Source: Bacillota bacterium (GTDB lineage: Bacteria; Bacillota; Bacilli; Bacillales; Cytobacillaceae). From it: DNA of 6,340 nucleotides. The first letter of the stretch is position 1, and each line of letters begins with the position of its first letter. The DNA lies in NCBI GenBank assembly GCA_030705745.1, contig JAUZPT010000180.1:1-6340 (forward strand). The letters run 5' to 3'. The notes under the pieces are model-generated. The model was not told where the DNA came from. It made no database searches and saw nothing but the letters and a program-made list of their open reading frames with translations. Made by a program: the position numbers and the translations under genes. Below are positions 1 through 5,656 of this stretch, one piece after another.

Positions 1-945
1 TGGTATACAGAGGAAACGGTGAAAACAAGCCTCCATATGATGAGCGATTTTTTGATTCCGCTCCTCAAACAGCGTCCCGTCAGCCATCCAGACGAAACGT
101 TAGCTTTGTTTGCTTCGATCAGAGGAAACAAAATGGCCAAGGCGGCTCTCGAGATGGCACTATGGGATTTATATGCAAAAAGAAAATTACTTCCCCTATC
201 CAGGGTTCTCGGAGGAACACAGGAGCGGATCCCGGCCGGAGTGGTAATCGCTACAGATTCTATTTCATCTGCAATTGAACAAATTGAGCATTACCTTTTG
301 GAAGGTTATCAACGAATCAAATTGAAGATCCATCCTGGTCATGATATTTCCGTTTTGGCGGATATTCGCCGCCATTATCCCGATTTGCCGATTATGGCCG
401 ATGCGAATTCTGCGTATACCCTAAAGGATGCGGATCGATTAAAAGCGCTTGATGAATTTCGTTTATTGATGATTGAACAGCCGCTGGCGCATGATGATAT
501 CATTGAGCATAGCTTCTTGCAAAAACAATTGAAAACGCCCATTTGTCTCGATGAAAGCATCCATTCGTTTGACGATGTGCGAAAGGCGGTTGAATTCGGA
601 AGCTGTCAAATCATCAACATCAAAATTGGCAGGGTTGGGGGATTATTGGAAGCGAAGAAGATACACGATTACTGTGTGGAGCGGGAGATTAAGGTGTGGT
701 GTGGCGGGATGATTGAATTTGGTGTATCCCGCGCGCACAATATTGCGCTTGCTTCATTGCCCGGTTTCACCATTCCCGGAGATATTTCTGCTTCAAGCCG
801 ATTTTGGGAGCAGGATATCATACTTCCGGAAGTAATTGTGGAAAAAGGATTTGTAAAAGTACCTGATGCTCCGGGTATCGGATTCAGCATCAACGCACAA
901 AGGCTTAAACAAGTTACACTGGAGAAAATCTCATATCGCTTATAA
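1..945 (+). CDS. menC: o-succinylbenzoate synthase MenC, 5'-truncated by the window
   Basis: This enolase-superfamily enzyme dehydrates SHCHC to o-succinylbenzoate in menaquinone synthesis; some relatives also racemise N-acylamino acids. The reading frame is open from base 1 (WYTEETVKTS...), so the GTG at 19 is an internal valine codon and the true start lies outside the window. The 314 residues present compare with about 370 for the family, so roughly 55 N-terminal residues are missing. Counting from the first visible residue, the barrel carries the KLK catalytic pair (K107/K109), metal ligands D134 (MADAN), E159 (IEQPL) and D184 (CLDES), and the opposite catalytic lysine K208 (NIKIGRVGG). 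All key residues are intact. The protein ends with SYRL and TAA at 943-945, directly followed by a hairpin. The product supplies the quinone pool used by the oxidase encoded just downstream on the other strand. Confidence 0.93.
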   Translation, partial: WYTEETVKTSLHMMSDFLIPLLKQRPVSHPDETLALFASIRGNKMAKAALEMALWDLYAKRKLLPLSRVLGGTQERIPAGVVIATDSISSAIEQIEHYLLEGYQRIKLKIHPGHDISVLADIRRHYPDLPIMADANSAYTLKDADRLKALDEFRLLMIEQPLAHDDIIEHSFLQKQLKTPICLDESIHSFDDVRKAVEFGSCQIINIKIGRVGGLLEAKKIHDYCVEREIKVWCGGMIEFGVSRAHNIALASLPGFTIPGDISASSRFWEQDIILPEVIVEKGFVKVPDAPGIGFSINAQRLKQVTLEKISYRL

Positions 946-946
946 T

Positions 947-985
947 AACAAACCAGGCACGCACTATTGGCATGCCTGGTTTGTT
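947..985. terminator. Hairpin terminator between menC and the DUF1540 gene
   Basis: A perfect 13-bp inverted repeat (AACAAACCAGGCA at 947-959, TGCCTGGTTTGTT at 973-985) begins two bases after the menC stop. The loop is 13 nt. The + strand side is followed by a T-rich run. It sits between convergent genes and can plausibly stop transcription from both sides; the T tract is better on the + strand. Confidence 0.85.
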
Positions 986-1003
986 TATTACTTTTCACCA
1001 AGG

Positions 1004-1165
1004 TTATGTGTAACTGTTTGGCTCGAAGGTCTGGCAATCCGTTTCTCGCGTTGTATCCGCGGTGCTTCCTGTATGGCTAACGACATAAATTTGTTCGGCG
1101 CTGCATTTATTTCCCTGTGTCCAGTAATTGCAGTTATTTACTTCACATAATACGTCCTTTGCCAT
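1004..1165 (-). CDS. Small four-cysteine DUF1540 protein
   Basis: This is a 53-residue protein of unknown function matching the DUF1540 pattern. C7 and C12 (CEVNNC), C21 (NKCSAEQIYV) and C44 (DCQTFEP) form a probable metal-binding, likely zinc, four-cysteine set. The frame is open further upstream to 1294, but those residues are the out-of-frame antisense of ythB's 3' end. The ATG at 1165 has AAAGGAG about 9 nt before it and restores the normal length of the family, so I choose it. The gene starts 82 nt downstream of the ythB stop on the same strand and may be cotranscribed with ythAB or have its own promoter in the AT-rich gap. It is cytosolic with no signal or membrane segment. Family membership is recognised from the cysteine pattern; the role is unknown. 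Confidence 0.85.
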   Translation of the reverse strand: MAKDVLCEVNNCNYWTQGNKCSAEQIYVVSHTGSTADTTRETDCQTFEPNSYT

Positions 1166-1190
1166 GGAAATCGCTCCTTTTGTTTTGGAT

Positions 1191-1207
1191 ACAAAAATAG
1201 TTTTTGT
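1191..1207. repeat. AT-rich inverted repeat in the ythB-DUF1540 gap
   Basis: ACAAAAA and TTTTTGT form 7-bp arms around a 3-nt loop, inside the 82-nt gap upstream of the DUF1540 gene. It contains almost no GC, so it would be a poor intrinsic terminator. It could be a binding site or chance in an A/T run. I see no convincing terminator directly after ythB and no clear promoter in this gap. Confidence 0.35.
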
Positions 1208-1247
1208 TTTTTTAAAGAAATCATACCTGCCAGTAACAGGAGTGTTA

Positions 1248-2288
1248 TTAAGATGAATTCTTTGACTTTTTTTGCCGCAAATAGCGTTTGTCATTCATAA
1301 ACAAGCTCCAAAAATAAATGAATCCTGGAAAGAGAATCGCAAAGCCGACGATATAGGTGATAAAAACGGCGTGAAACGAATTAGGGTCGGTAAAAGCCGA
1401 ATGAATGGTGACATTCGGATAGACGATATAAGGCAAATGTGCCCGGCCATATACATAGCTTGCAACCATATATTGAATCGTGATAGCGATCACAGATAAT
1501 CGAGGCTTGCCTCTGACAGTTAAAGAAGGCAAAAATAGGCCCAGCCCTCCCAAAAGAAAAAAAAGAAGGGAAAGGAAAAGAAGCGGTAAATTCTCCATCA
1601 TATTTTTATACAGCCAATTCGATTCATTTTTCAGGGAAAACATGATGAGAAACGCCATTAAGAGCGAGATCGGACCAAGTAAAATGGCATCACGTCGATA
1701 AACACGGTAAGCGTCATATTCTTCCGATGCTTTTGAGTAATCTGCCAAAAGAAGGGAGGAGAGAAACAAAGTGCTGCTGATCGCGAATCCAAAAAATGCA
1801 TATTCATTTCCACTCGTAAAAAGGCCCAATAAATTCAATGTTTCCCGGCCACCCGTGCGGTCAATGAAGTTTCCATGTGTAATGGGAAGAACGCTAATCA
1901 ATAAACCGGGAATAAGGATGCCCGTAATGCCCGAAATATACGTTAAAGGCTTTTTGTATTCCTCTGCAATATGTGAAAATACGAGAAAAGCACTGCGTAT
2001 CGAAAGCAGTAGCAGGATGAGGCTGCCTGGTATAAGCAAAACGGTCCCGAGCGTATAAGCCCCGTTAGGAAACATGCTGTAGACTGCTACAACGAGTGCG
2101 ACAACAAATGTGTTGGTTACCTCCCATGTAGGCGATAAATAGCGATTTGCAATCGTCGTCGCTTTTGTTTTAGTACGATTAATGTAGATCATTGACCAAA
2201 AGCCTGCGCCAAAATCCATTGTTGCCATGACGGCATAAATAAACACAAACCCCCACAGTACGGTAATGGCAAGATAAGCGTCAGCCAT
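1248..2288 (-). CDS. ythB: Cytochrome bd-type quinol oxidase subunit II (YthB/CydB family)
   Basis: This is a 346-residue integral membrane protein, the second subunit of a cytochrome bd-type menaquinol:oxygen oxidoreductase. It has about eight to nine hydrophobic helices, beginning with the N-terminal helix that ends in the MDFGAGF motif (D25). That motif corresponds to the GFDMG region of CydB. A second family position is SPTWE (W55, E56) before helix 2, where E. coli CydB has WD. The C-terminus is basic (RQKKSKNSS). The start at 2288 has GGGAGGG about 6 nt upstream and lies only 12 nt after the ythA stop, so the two are translated from one operon message. I call it ythB rather than cydB because of the divergent motifs and the menC/ytiB/luxS neighbourhood. 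No cydCD genes follow, so heme/thiol transport for assembly must be encoded elsewhere if needed. Confidence 0.9.
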   Translation of the reverse strand: MADAYLAITVLWGFVFIYAVMATMDFGAGFWSMIYINRTKTKATTIANRYLSPTWEVTNTFVVALVVAVYSMFPNGAYTLGTVLLIPGSLILLLLSIRSAFLVFSHIAEEYKKPLTYISGITGILIPGLLISVLPITHGNFIDRTGGRETLNLLGLFTSGNEYAFFGFAISSTLFLSSLLLADYSKASEEYDAYRVYRRDAILLGPISLLMAFLIMFSLKNESNWLYKNMMENLPLLFLSLLFFLLGGLGLFLPSLTVRGKPRLSVIAITIQYMVASYVYGRAHLPYIVYPNVTIHSAFTDPNSFHAVFITYIVGFAILFPGFIYFWSLFMNDKRYLRQKKSKNSS

Positions 2289-2300
2289 TGTTTTCCCTCC

Positions 2301-3662
2301 CTATGAATTGGATTCAAATACAGCAATCCCGGACTGATCTGCCCTGTTCAAGTCGTCTGTAACCGTATTTCGTTTAAAGTAATAGTTAAGGACAAACACA
2401 ACCGAAAAGCCCAATACGATATAAATGATGACAAACAGAATAAACAACAAACCGAGATTGGTGGAGGTGGTCACGGAATCTGCTGTAGTTAATATGTGAT
2501 AAATAGTCCAAGGCTGTCTGCCCGTACAAGCGAAAATCCAGCCAAATTCAATCCCCATAACAGCAAGCGGGCCGGAGGCGATGTATAGCCACATGAGCCA
2601 TTTTGGAAACCCGTCTTTTTTAAATACCTTACTCCATAGGATACCGAAAAATGAGATTAAAATTAGTATTGTGCCCGCACCCACCATGGCGTTGAAAAGG
2701 GTATGGATAAACAGCGGTGGCCAATTTTTCTCAGGAAAATCATTTAATCCGACGACAACCGTATCAAAACGGTTTCCGGCCAGAAAGCTCAAGGCCCATG
2801 GAATTTCGATTCCCCATTTCACCGATTCAGTTTTTTTGTCTGTAAATCCCCCGACAGAAAGTGGAGCATGATCCTGCGTTTTAAATAAGCCTTCTGCCCC
2901 AGCCAGCTTTTCAGGCTGATATTGATGCAGCAGTTGGGCGGATTCGTGGCCATTCAGAGCCGTTAATAACGAAAAGAGGCCACCAATTACAAGGCTGACC
3001 ATTAAAGCTTTTTTATGAAAAAGATAAATTCTAGAACCAAAATCGGCTTTCAGCATTTTAAATGCAGAAACCGAAGCTACGACAAACGCGCCTGTTGTGT
3101 AAGCAGATAGGGCGACATGGCCCGAAGTGACAAAAAAACTGGGATTAAAAAACGCTTTCCATGGATTGACATCTACAATTTTCCCGGCCACAATCCGAAA
3201 ACCAGCTGGCGTTCCTTCAAATGCATGAACATTCGTAATCAGCACTGCAGAGGCCATCGCTCCCATAGCAACAAGCAGTAAACTCACAATCCTCATCCAA
3301 GGACGGATGCGCTCGGCTGCATACACGTAAATCGACATAAATAAAGCCTCAACAAAAAAGGCATAAATTTCAATTTGAAAGGGTAATGCCATCACTCTCC
3401 CGATTACTTCCATAAAACCGGGCCAAAGCAGAGACAATTGAACCCCTGCAATCGTTCCTGTTGGAATGCCAACGCCTAAAAGGACTGCAAATGCCTTCGT
3501 CCAGCGCTTCGCCATTACCGCATACTCCTTATCTTTTGTTTTTTGGTAAAGAAGTTCAGCGGTTAAAATCATCATCGGCAAGCCGACACCGATCGTCGCA
3601 AAAATAATATGAAAGCCCATTGTCGTCCCAAACATTGACCTTGCGATTACCAAATCACTCAT
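2301..3662 (-). CDS. ythA: Cytochrome bd-type quinol oxidase subunit I (YthA/CydA family)
   Basis: This heme-bearing subunit oxidises menaquinol and reduces oxygen to water at the membrane. It is 453 residues with about nine membrane helices. Counting from the chosen start, visible heme ligands are H18 (GFHIIFATIG), E372 (MGIEFGW), H182 (SGHVAL) and M326 (NAMVGAG). Proton-path acids are E98 and E105 (IEIYAFFVE). The family hallmark GRQPW is at 381-385. The Q-loop is short, but K252 and E257 of the quinol site (KLAGAEG) are kept. The ATG at 3683 gives seven extra residues but has no ribosome binding site. The ATG at 3660-3662 has AAAGGA about 8 nt before it, so I start there. It heads the ythAB operon. 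Its leader contains a terminator and dyads described separately. Ligand roles are by analogy with E. coli and Geobacillus CydA. Confidence 0.92.
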   Translation of the reverse strand: MSDLVIARSMFGTTMGFHIIFATIGVGLPMMILTAELLYQKTKDKEYAVMAKRWTKAFAVLLGVGIPTGTIAGVQLSLLWPGFMEVIGRVMALPFQIEIYAFFVEALFMSIYVYAAERIRPWMRIVSLLLVAMGAMASAVLITNVHAFEGTPAGFRIVAGKIVDVNPWKAFFNPSFFVTSGHVALSAYTTGAFVVASVSAFKMLKADFGSRIYLFHKKALMVSLVIGGLFSLLTALNGHESAQLLHQYQPEKLAGAEGLFKTQDHAPLSVGGFTDKKTESVKWGIEIPWALSFLAGNRFDTVVVGLNDFPEKNWPPLFIHTLFNAMVGAGTILILISFFGILWSKVFKKDGFPKWLMWLYIASGPLAVMGIEFGWIFACTGRQPWTIYHILTTADSVTTSTNLGLLFILFVIIYIVLGFSVVFVLNYYFKRNTVTDDLNRADQSGIAVFESNS

Positions 3663-3701
3663 TTCCATTTTCCTTTCTTCCATTGGATATAATGGATAGT
3701 G

Positions 3702-3721
3702 TTACCATAATAAATTGGTAA
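3702..3721. promoter_or_regulatory. Candidate operator upstream of ythA
   Basis: TTACCA-N8-TGGTAA is a 20-bp dyad about 40-60 nt upstream of the ythA start and downstream (in the - direction) of the leader terminator. Read on the - strand, a weak promoter could overlap it: TTACCA as -35, 17 nt, TATCCA as -10. The spacing suits a dimeric helix-turn-helix regulator. It does not match the Rex consensus I know. The regulator is unknown. Confidence 0.4.
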
Positions 3722-3739
3722 TATGTAATTTTTTCTACG

Positions 3740-3766
3740 AAAAAAACCTCTCCGGTAGTTGGAGAG
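3740..3766 (-). terminator. Intrinsic terminator in the ythA leader
   Basis: Read on the - strand, CTCTCC (3766-3761), a 7-nt loop and GGAGAG (3753-3748) form a 6-bp GC-rich stem followed by G and seven T residues (3746-3740). No - strand gene ends nearby: the next one upstream (yidD) is over 700 bp away and has its own terminator. The hairpin therefore lies in the leader of ythA, which suggests attenuation or a short leader RNA. Confidence 0.7.
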
Positions 3767-3802
3767 ATTAAAAGTGCAATTATAGCGTATAGGCTGCAGC
3801 AA

Positions 3803-3815
3803 CGAAATAATTTCG
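3803..3815. repeat. Perfect dyad upstream of the leader terminator
   Basis: CGAAAT-A-ATTTCG is a perfect 6+1+6 palindrome. It lies just upstream (- strand) of a perfect TATAAT hexamer at 3784-3779 and covers the place where a -35 box would be. It could be an activator or repressor site or, in RNA, a small hairpin. A perfect GCTGCAGC palindrome also sits at 3793-3800. Confidence 0.35.
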
Positions 3816-3856
3816 ATTTCCAACCTTAAATTACAAAAAAAATAGGCTTAAACAAA

Positions 3857-3874
3857 GTCTAAAATTGATTAGAC
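3857..3874. promoter_or_regulatory. Dyad overlapping the ytiB -35 box
   Basis: GTCTAA-N6-TTAGAC is an 18-bp inverted repeat whose right half covers the ytiB -35 hexamer (3865-3870). That is a typical position for a repressor site. No known consensus is recognised. Confidence 0.4.
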
Positions 3875-3893
3875 GTAATAAATTTTGTATGCT
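3865..3893 (+). promoter_or_regulatory. Sigma-A type promoter of ytiB
   Basis: TTGATT (-35, 3865-3870), a 17-nt spacer and TATGCT (-10, 3888-3893) precede ytiB. Transcription would begin near 3900, leaving a leader of about 24 nt that includes the GGTGA ribosome binding site. Confidence 0.6.
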
Positions 3894-3923
3894 TATAGAA
3901 AAAGATTTGGATGGTGAAAAGAA

Positions 3924-4496
3924 ATGAGCACTCCTAGATTATTGGATGAAATTTTAAATTATAACCAACAGTTCGTACATGATAAAGAATATGAGAAATA
4001 TGAAACGACGAAATTCCCGAAAAAAAGAATGGTCATCTTGACCTGCATGGATACACGGCTGCTGGAGCTATTGCCTAAAGCGATGAACATGGGAAATGGC
4101 GATGTAAAAACAATTAAAAATGCCGGTGCGCTTGTTACACATCCTTTTGGAAGCATCATGCGTAGCATTTTGGTGGCTGTTTATGAGCTTCAAGCTGAAG
4201 AAGTACTCGTCATTGGTCACTATGATTGCGGCATGAGCGGCTTGAAATCGGAACATGTGATTGAAAAAATGAAAGAAAGAGGGATAGAGGAGGCGACTTT
4301 GGCCACTTTAGACCACTCAGGCATTGATGTTATGGAGTGGCTCCACGGGTTCGACAATGTGGCAGATAGCGTAAAGCATAGTGTAGACATTATAAAAAAC
4401 CATCCCCTCATGCCAAAGGATACACCGATTCATGGGATGGTCATTGATCCGAAGACAGGGAAACTCGATGTGGCTGTTAACGGATACGAAAAATAG
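3924..4496 (+). CDS. ytiB: Beta-class carbonic anhydrase
   Basis: This 190-residue cytoplasmic enzyme is expected to interconvert CO2 and bicarbonate. The beta-carbonic anhydrase signature is complete: C41 with the D43/R45 dyad in TCMDTRL, and H99 and C102 in GHYDCGM, giving a Cys-His-Cys zinc site. The length fits the short bacterial clade that includes B. subtilis YtiB. The start at 3924 has GGTGA about 8 nt upstream. The gene has its own promoter and an overlapping dyad, and it diverges from ythA. It converges on yidD, and its TAG at 4494-4496 is inside the shared terminator stem. The catalytic residues are intact, so activity is likely, although members of this clade have been little tested. 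Confidence 0.9.
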   Translation: MSTPRLLDEILNYNQQFVHDKEYEKYETTKFPKKRMVILTCMDTRLLELLPKAMNMGNGDVKTIKNAGALVTHPFGSIMRSILVAVYELQAEEVLVIGHYDCGMSGLKSEHVIEKMKERGIEEATLATLDHSGIDVMEWLHGFDNVADSVKHSVDIIKNHPLMPKDTPIHGMVIDPKTGKLDVAVNGYEK

Positions 4497-4517
4497 ACTG
4501 CTCGTCAGTCTATTTTT
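4489..4517. terminator. Bidirectional terminator holding two stop codons
   Basis: AAAAATAGACTG (4489-4500) and its exact complement (4506-4517) form a 12-bp stem with a 5-nt loop and T/A tails on both sides. The ytiB TAG (4494-4496) lies in the left arm and the yidD TAG (4510-4512 on the - strand) in the right arm. It ends both convergent transcripts. Confidence 0.9.
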
Positions 4518-4740
4518 TCGGCAATTTCTCAGGAACGGGGTCAATTCCGCCAGGATGAAACGGATGGCATTTTCCAATGCGTTTTAACGCCAGCCATCCC
4601 CCGCGCCAGGCTCCATGCTTTTTGACAGCTTCCAGCCCATAGTGGGAGCAGGTTGGATAAAATCGGCAGCTCGGCGGTTTTAGAGGTGATATGATTATCT
4701 GGTAAAAACGGATGATCCCGATAATGATTGCTTTTCCCAT
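4510..4740 (-). CDS. yidD: Membrane protein insertion efficiency factor YidD
   Basis: This is a 76-residue protein of the YidD (YtjA in B. subtilis) family, which assists YidC/Oxa1-type insertion of inner membrane proteins at the cytoplasmic face. A hydrophobic/amphipathic N-terminus ([20 protein letters not shown]) is followed by the family core: [12 protein letters not shown] (C25, C31), an [13 protein letters not shown] stretch, and [14 protein letters not shown] (C58). An ATG 36 nt upstream is in frame, but the ATG at 4740 has AAAGGAG about 9 nt before it and gives the normal family length. In many bacteria yidD sits between rnpA and yidC. Here it stands alone, as I recall it does in B. 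subtilis, between ytiB and luxS. Confidence 0.93.
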   Translation of the reverse strand: MGKAIIIGIIRFYQIIISPLKPPSCRFYPTCSHYGLEAVKKHGAWRGGWLALKRIGKCHPFHPGGIDPVPEKLPKK

Positions 4741-4771
4741 AATGATTTGCTCCTTTGATTTCGTTGAGTAC

Positions 4772-4800
4772 ACCATACCATATATAAAATTTGGCGTCTA
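4772..4800 (-). promoter_or_regulatory. Possible promoter of yidD
   Basis: On the - strand TAGACG (4800-4795), a 17-nt spacer and TATGGT (4777-4772) lie about 30 nt upstream of the yidD start. Each hexamer matches consensus at four of six positions, so this is tentative. Confidence 0.35.
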
Positions 4801-4847
4801 AAAGTTATAATTCAAATTAAATAGATGAAATTAGTCGGAATTAGAGT

Positions 4848-4853
4848 TATAAT
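4848..4853 (+). promoter_or_regulatory. Probable -10 box of luxS
   Basis: A perfect TATAAT lies 29 nt upstream of the luxS ATG and would give a leader of about 22 nt. No good -35 hexamer is present at 16-18 nt (ATGAAA at best). The 10-mer AGTTATAATT containing it also occurs at 4803-4812, so a second upstream -10 is possible. Confidence 0.4.
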
Positions 4854-4882
4854 TAAAAGAGATTAAAAAAGGAGTGACATCC

Positions 4883-5356
4883 ATGCCATCAGTAGAAAGC
4901 TTTGAGTTAGACCATAATGCTGTAAAAGCGCCATATGTCCGCCACTGTGGAGTCCACAAAGTAGGCAGCGATGGTGTAGTAAATAAATACGATATCCGTT
5001 TTTGCCAACCAAACAAGCAGGCAATGAAACCGGATGCCATCCATACACTAGAGCATTTACTTGCTTTTAATATCCGTAAGCATTCTGAGAAATACGACCA
5101 TTTCGATATTATCGATATTTCGCCAATGGGATGCCAAACTGGTTACTATCTCGTCGTCAGTGGGGAGCCGGAAGTGGAAGAAATTATTGATATGCTAGAA
5201 GATACAATGAAGGATGCGGTGGAAATCACCGATATTCCTGCAGCCAATGAAAAGCAATGTGGCCAAGCAAAGCTTCATGACCTTGAGGGGGCAAAGCGCT
5301 TAATGCGCTTCTGGCTCGAGCATAGCAAAGAAGACTTGAAGCAGGTTTTTGCCTAA
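4883..5356 (+). CDS. luxS: S-ribosylhomocysteine lyase LuxS
   Basis: LuxS cleaves S-ribosylhomocysteine to homocysteine and DPD, the precursor of autoinducer-2. This completes the two-step (Pfs/LuxS) recycling of S-adenosylhomocysteine in the cytosol. The protein is 157 residues, the same length as B. subtilis LuxS and very similar to it throughout. Metal ligands H54 and H58 (HTLEH) and C126 (KQCGQAK), catalytic E57 and C84 (PMGCQTGYY), and the HCGVHK and FCQPNK motifs are all present. An in-frame GTG at 4874 lies inside the ribosome binding region. The ATG at 4883, about 8 nt after AAGGAG, is the start. It is monocistronic: divergent from yidD and closed by a strong hairpin shared with ytzI. 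Confidence 0.97.
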   Translation: MPSVESFELDHNAVKAPYVRHCGVHKVGSDGVVNKYDIRFCQPNKQAMKPDAIHTLEHLLAFNIRKHSEKYDHFDIIDISPMGCQTGYYLVVSGEPEVEEIIDMLEDTMKDAVEITDIPAANEKQCGQAKLHDLEGAKRLMRFWLEHSKEDLKQVFA

Positions 5357-5398
5357 TTAAAAAAGCTCCTATCCGTTATGGAATAGGAGCTTTTTTAA
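5357..5398. terminator. Strong bidirectional terminator luxS/ytzI
   Basis: A perfect 16-bp inverted repeat (5357-5372 with 5383-5398) has a GCTCCTAT core flanked by A6/T6 runs, and it begins directly after the luxS stop. U tails exist on both strands. The stop codon of the opposing small gene (5395-5397) lies inside the right arm. Confidence 0.93.
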
Positions 5399-5553
5399 TG
5401 ATTTTCGTCGTTAGTGTTAATTGAGTTGTCTTTCTTTTCTTCTGTACGCGGATCGACTGTATGTTTATATGTATAGGCTTTGGAAGTTGTGATGACGCTG
5501 AGCAAAAGAACGATAATGACGATGATGACCGAAACAACCAGGATTGTTGACAT
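5395..5553 (-). CDS. ytzI: Small single-pass membrane protein, YtzI-like
   Basis: This 52-residue protein has one long hydrophobic N-terminal helix (residues about 3-22, rich in V, I and L). It is followed by ITTSKAYTYKHTVDP and a charged, hydrophilic tail ending in NDENH. The SKAY.YKHTVDP segment and the position next to luxS fit the small YtzI family of Bacillus. The symbol comes from memory of that family and is moderately certain; function is unknown. The ATG at 5553 has AGGAGG 8 nt upstream. Divergent from dps and convergent with luxS. The overlapping longer - strand frame (5376-5606) has no such features and is a shadow. Confidence 0.82.
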   Translation of the reverse strand: MSTILVVSVIIVIIVLLLSVITTSKAYTYKHTVDPRTEEKKDNSINTNDENH

Positions 5554-5576
5554 GAATGTTCCCTCCTCTTTGTATA

Positions 5577-5606
5577 ACTATATTTTATCATTATGTCAGA
5601 GAGCAA
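5577..5606 (-). promoter_or_regulatory. Possible promoter of ytzI
   Basis: On the - strand TTGCTC (5606-5601), an 18-nt spacer and TATAGT (5582-5577) would start transcription close to the ribosome binding site. The leader would be very short, so confidence is low. Confidence 0.3.
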
Positions 5607-5609
5607 GAA

Positions 5610-5634
5610 GTTTTATTTTTCTAATCACGGGTAA
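5610..5634 (+). promoter_or_regulatory. Sigma-B promoter of dps
   Basis: GTTTTA (5610-5615), a 13-nt spacer and GGGTAA (5629-5634) match the sigma-B consensus GTTTAA-N12-15-GGGTAT/A at all but one -35 base and the variable last -10 base. The start point would be near 5640, leaving a leader of about 16 nt with GGAGGG. B. subtilis dps is a known sigma-B general stress gene, which agrees. Confidence 0.8.
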
Positions 5635-5656
5635 AATATTATTTGGAGGGATGATC

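Noticed and set aside
866..1150. + strand frame of 94 codons over the end of menC and the DUF1540 gene.
   Set aside because: It overlaps two real genes and a terminator in other frames, has no ribosome binding site and no recognisable motif.
1272..2058. + strand frames opposite ythB (three of 73-95 codons).
   Set aside because: They are antisense shadows of a conserved membrane protein gene with no start signals or protein-like features.
3327..3371. In YthA the two conserved acids (E98, E105) are seven apart, against eight in E. coli CydA, which looked like a shifted catalytic residue.
   Set aside because: From memory, the Geobacillus CydA structure uses E101 and E108, also seven apart, so this is normal for this branch.
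3779..3784. Perfect - strand TATAAT as the ythA promoter.
   Set aside because: No -35 hexamer fits at 16-18 nt, and a start there would run into the terminator after about 30 nt. Kept only as a remark under the nearby dyad.
3803..3815. CGAAATAATTTCG as a Rex (redox repressor) site for the oxidase operon.
   Set aside because: The outer TTGTG/CACAA bases and the usual inner spacing of the Rex site I know are missing.
3834..3860. - strand GTTTAA followed by a T-rich run as a sigma-B promoter for the ythA leader.
   Set aside because: No GGGTAW -10 follows at the required 12-15 nt.
4874..4882. GTG start for luxS giving three extra residues.
   Set aside because: It lies within the ribosome binding region of the ATG at 4883, and LuxS is 157 residues from that ATG.
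5480..5656. N-terminal extension of Dps from an upstream ATG at 5480.
   Set aside because: It covers the ytzI coding region antisense and the sigma-B promoter. The Dps family begins at about MPNK, with a ribosome binding site just before it.
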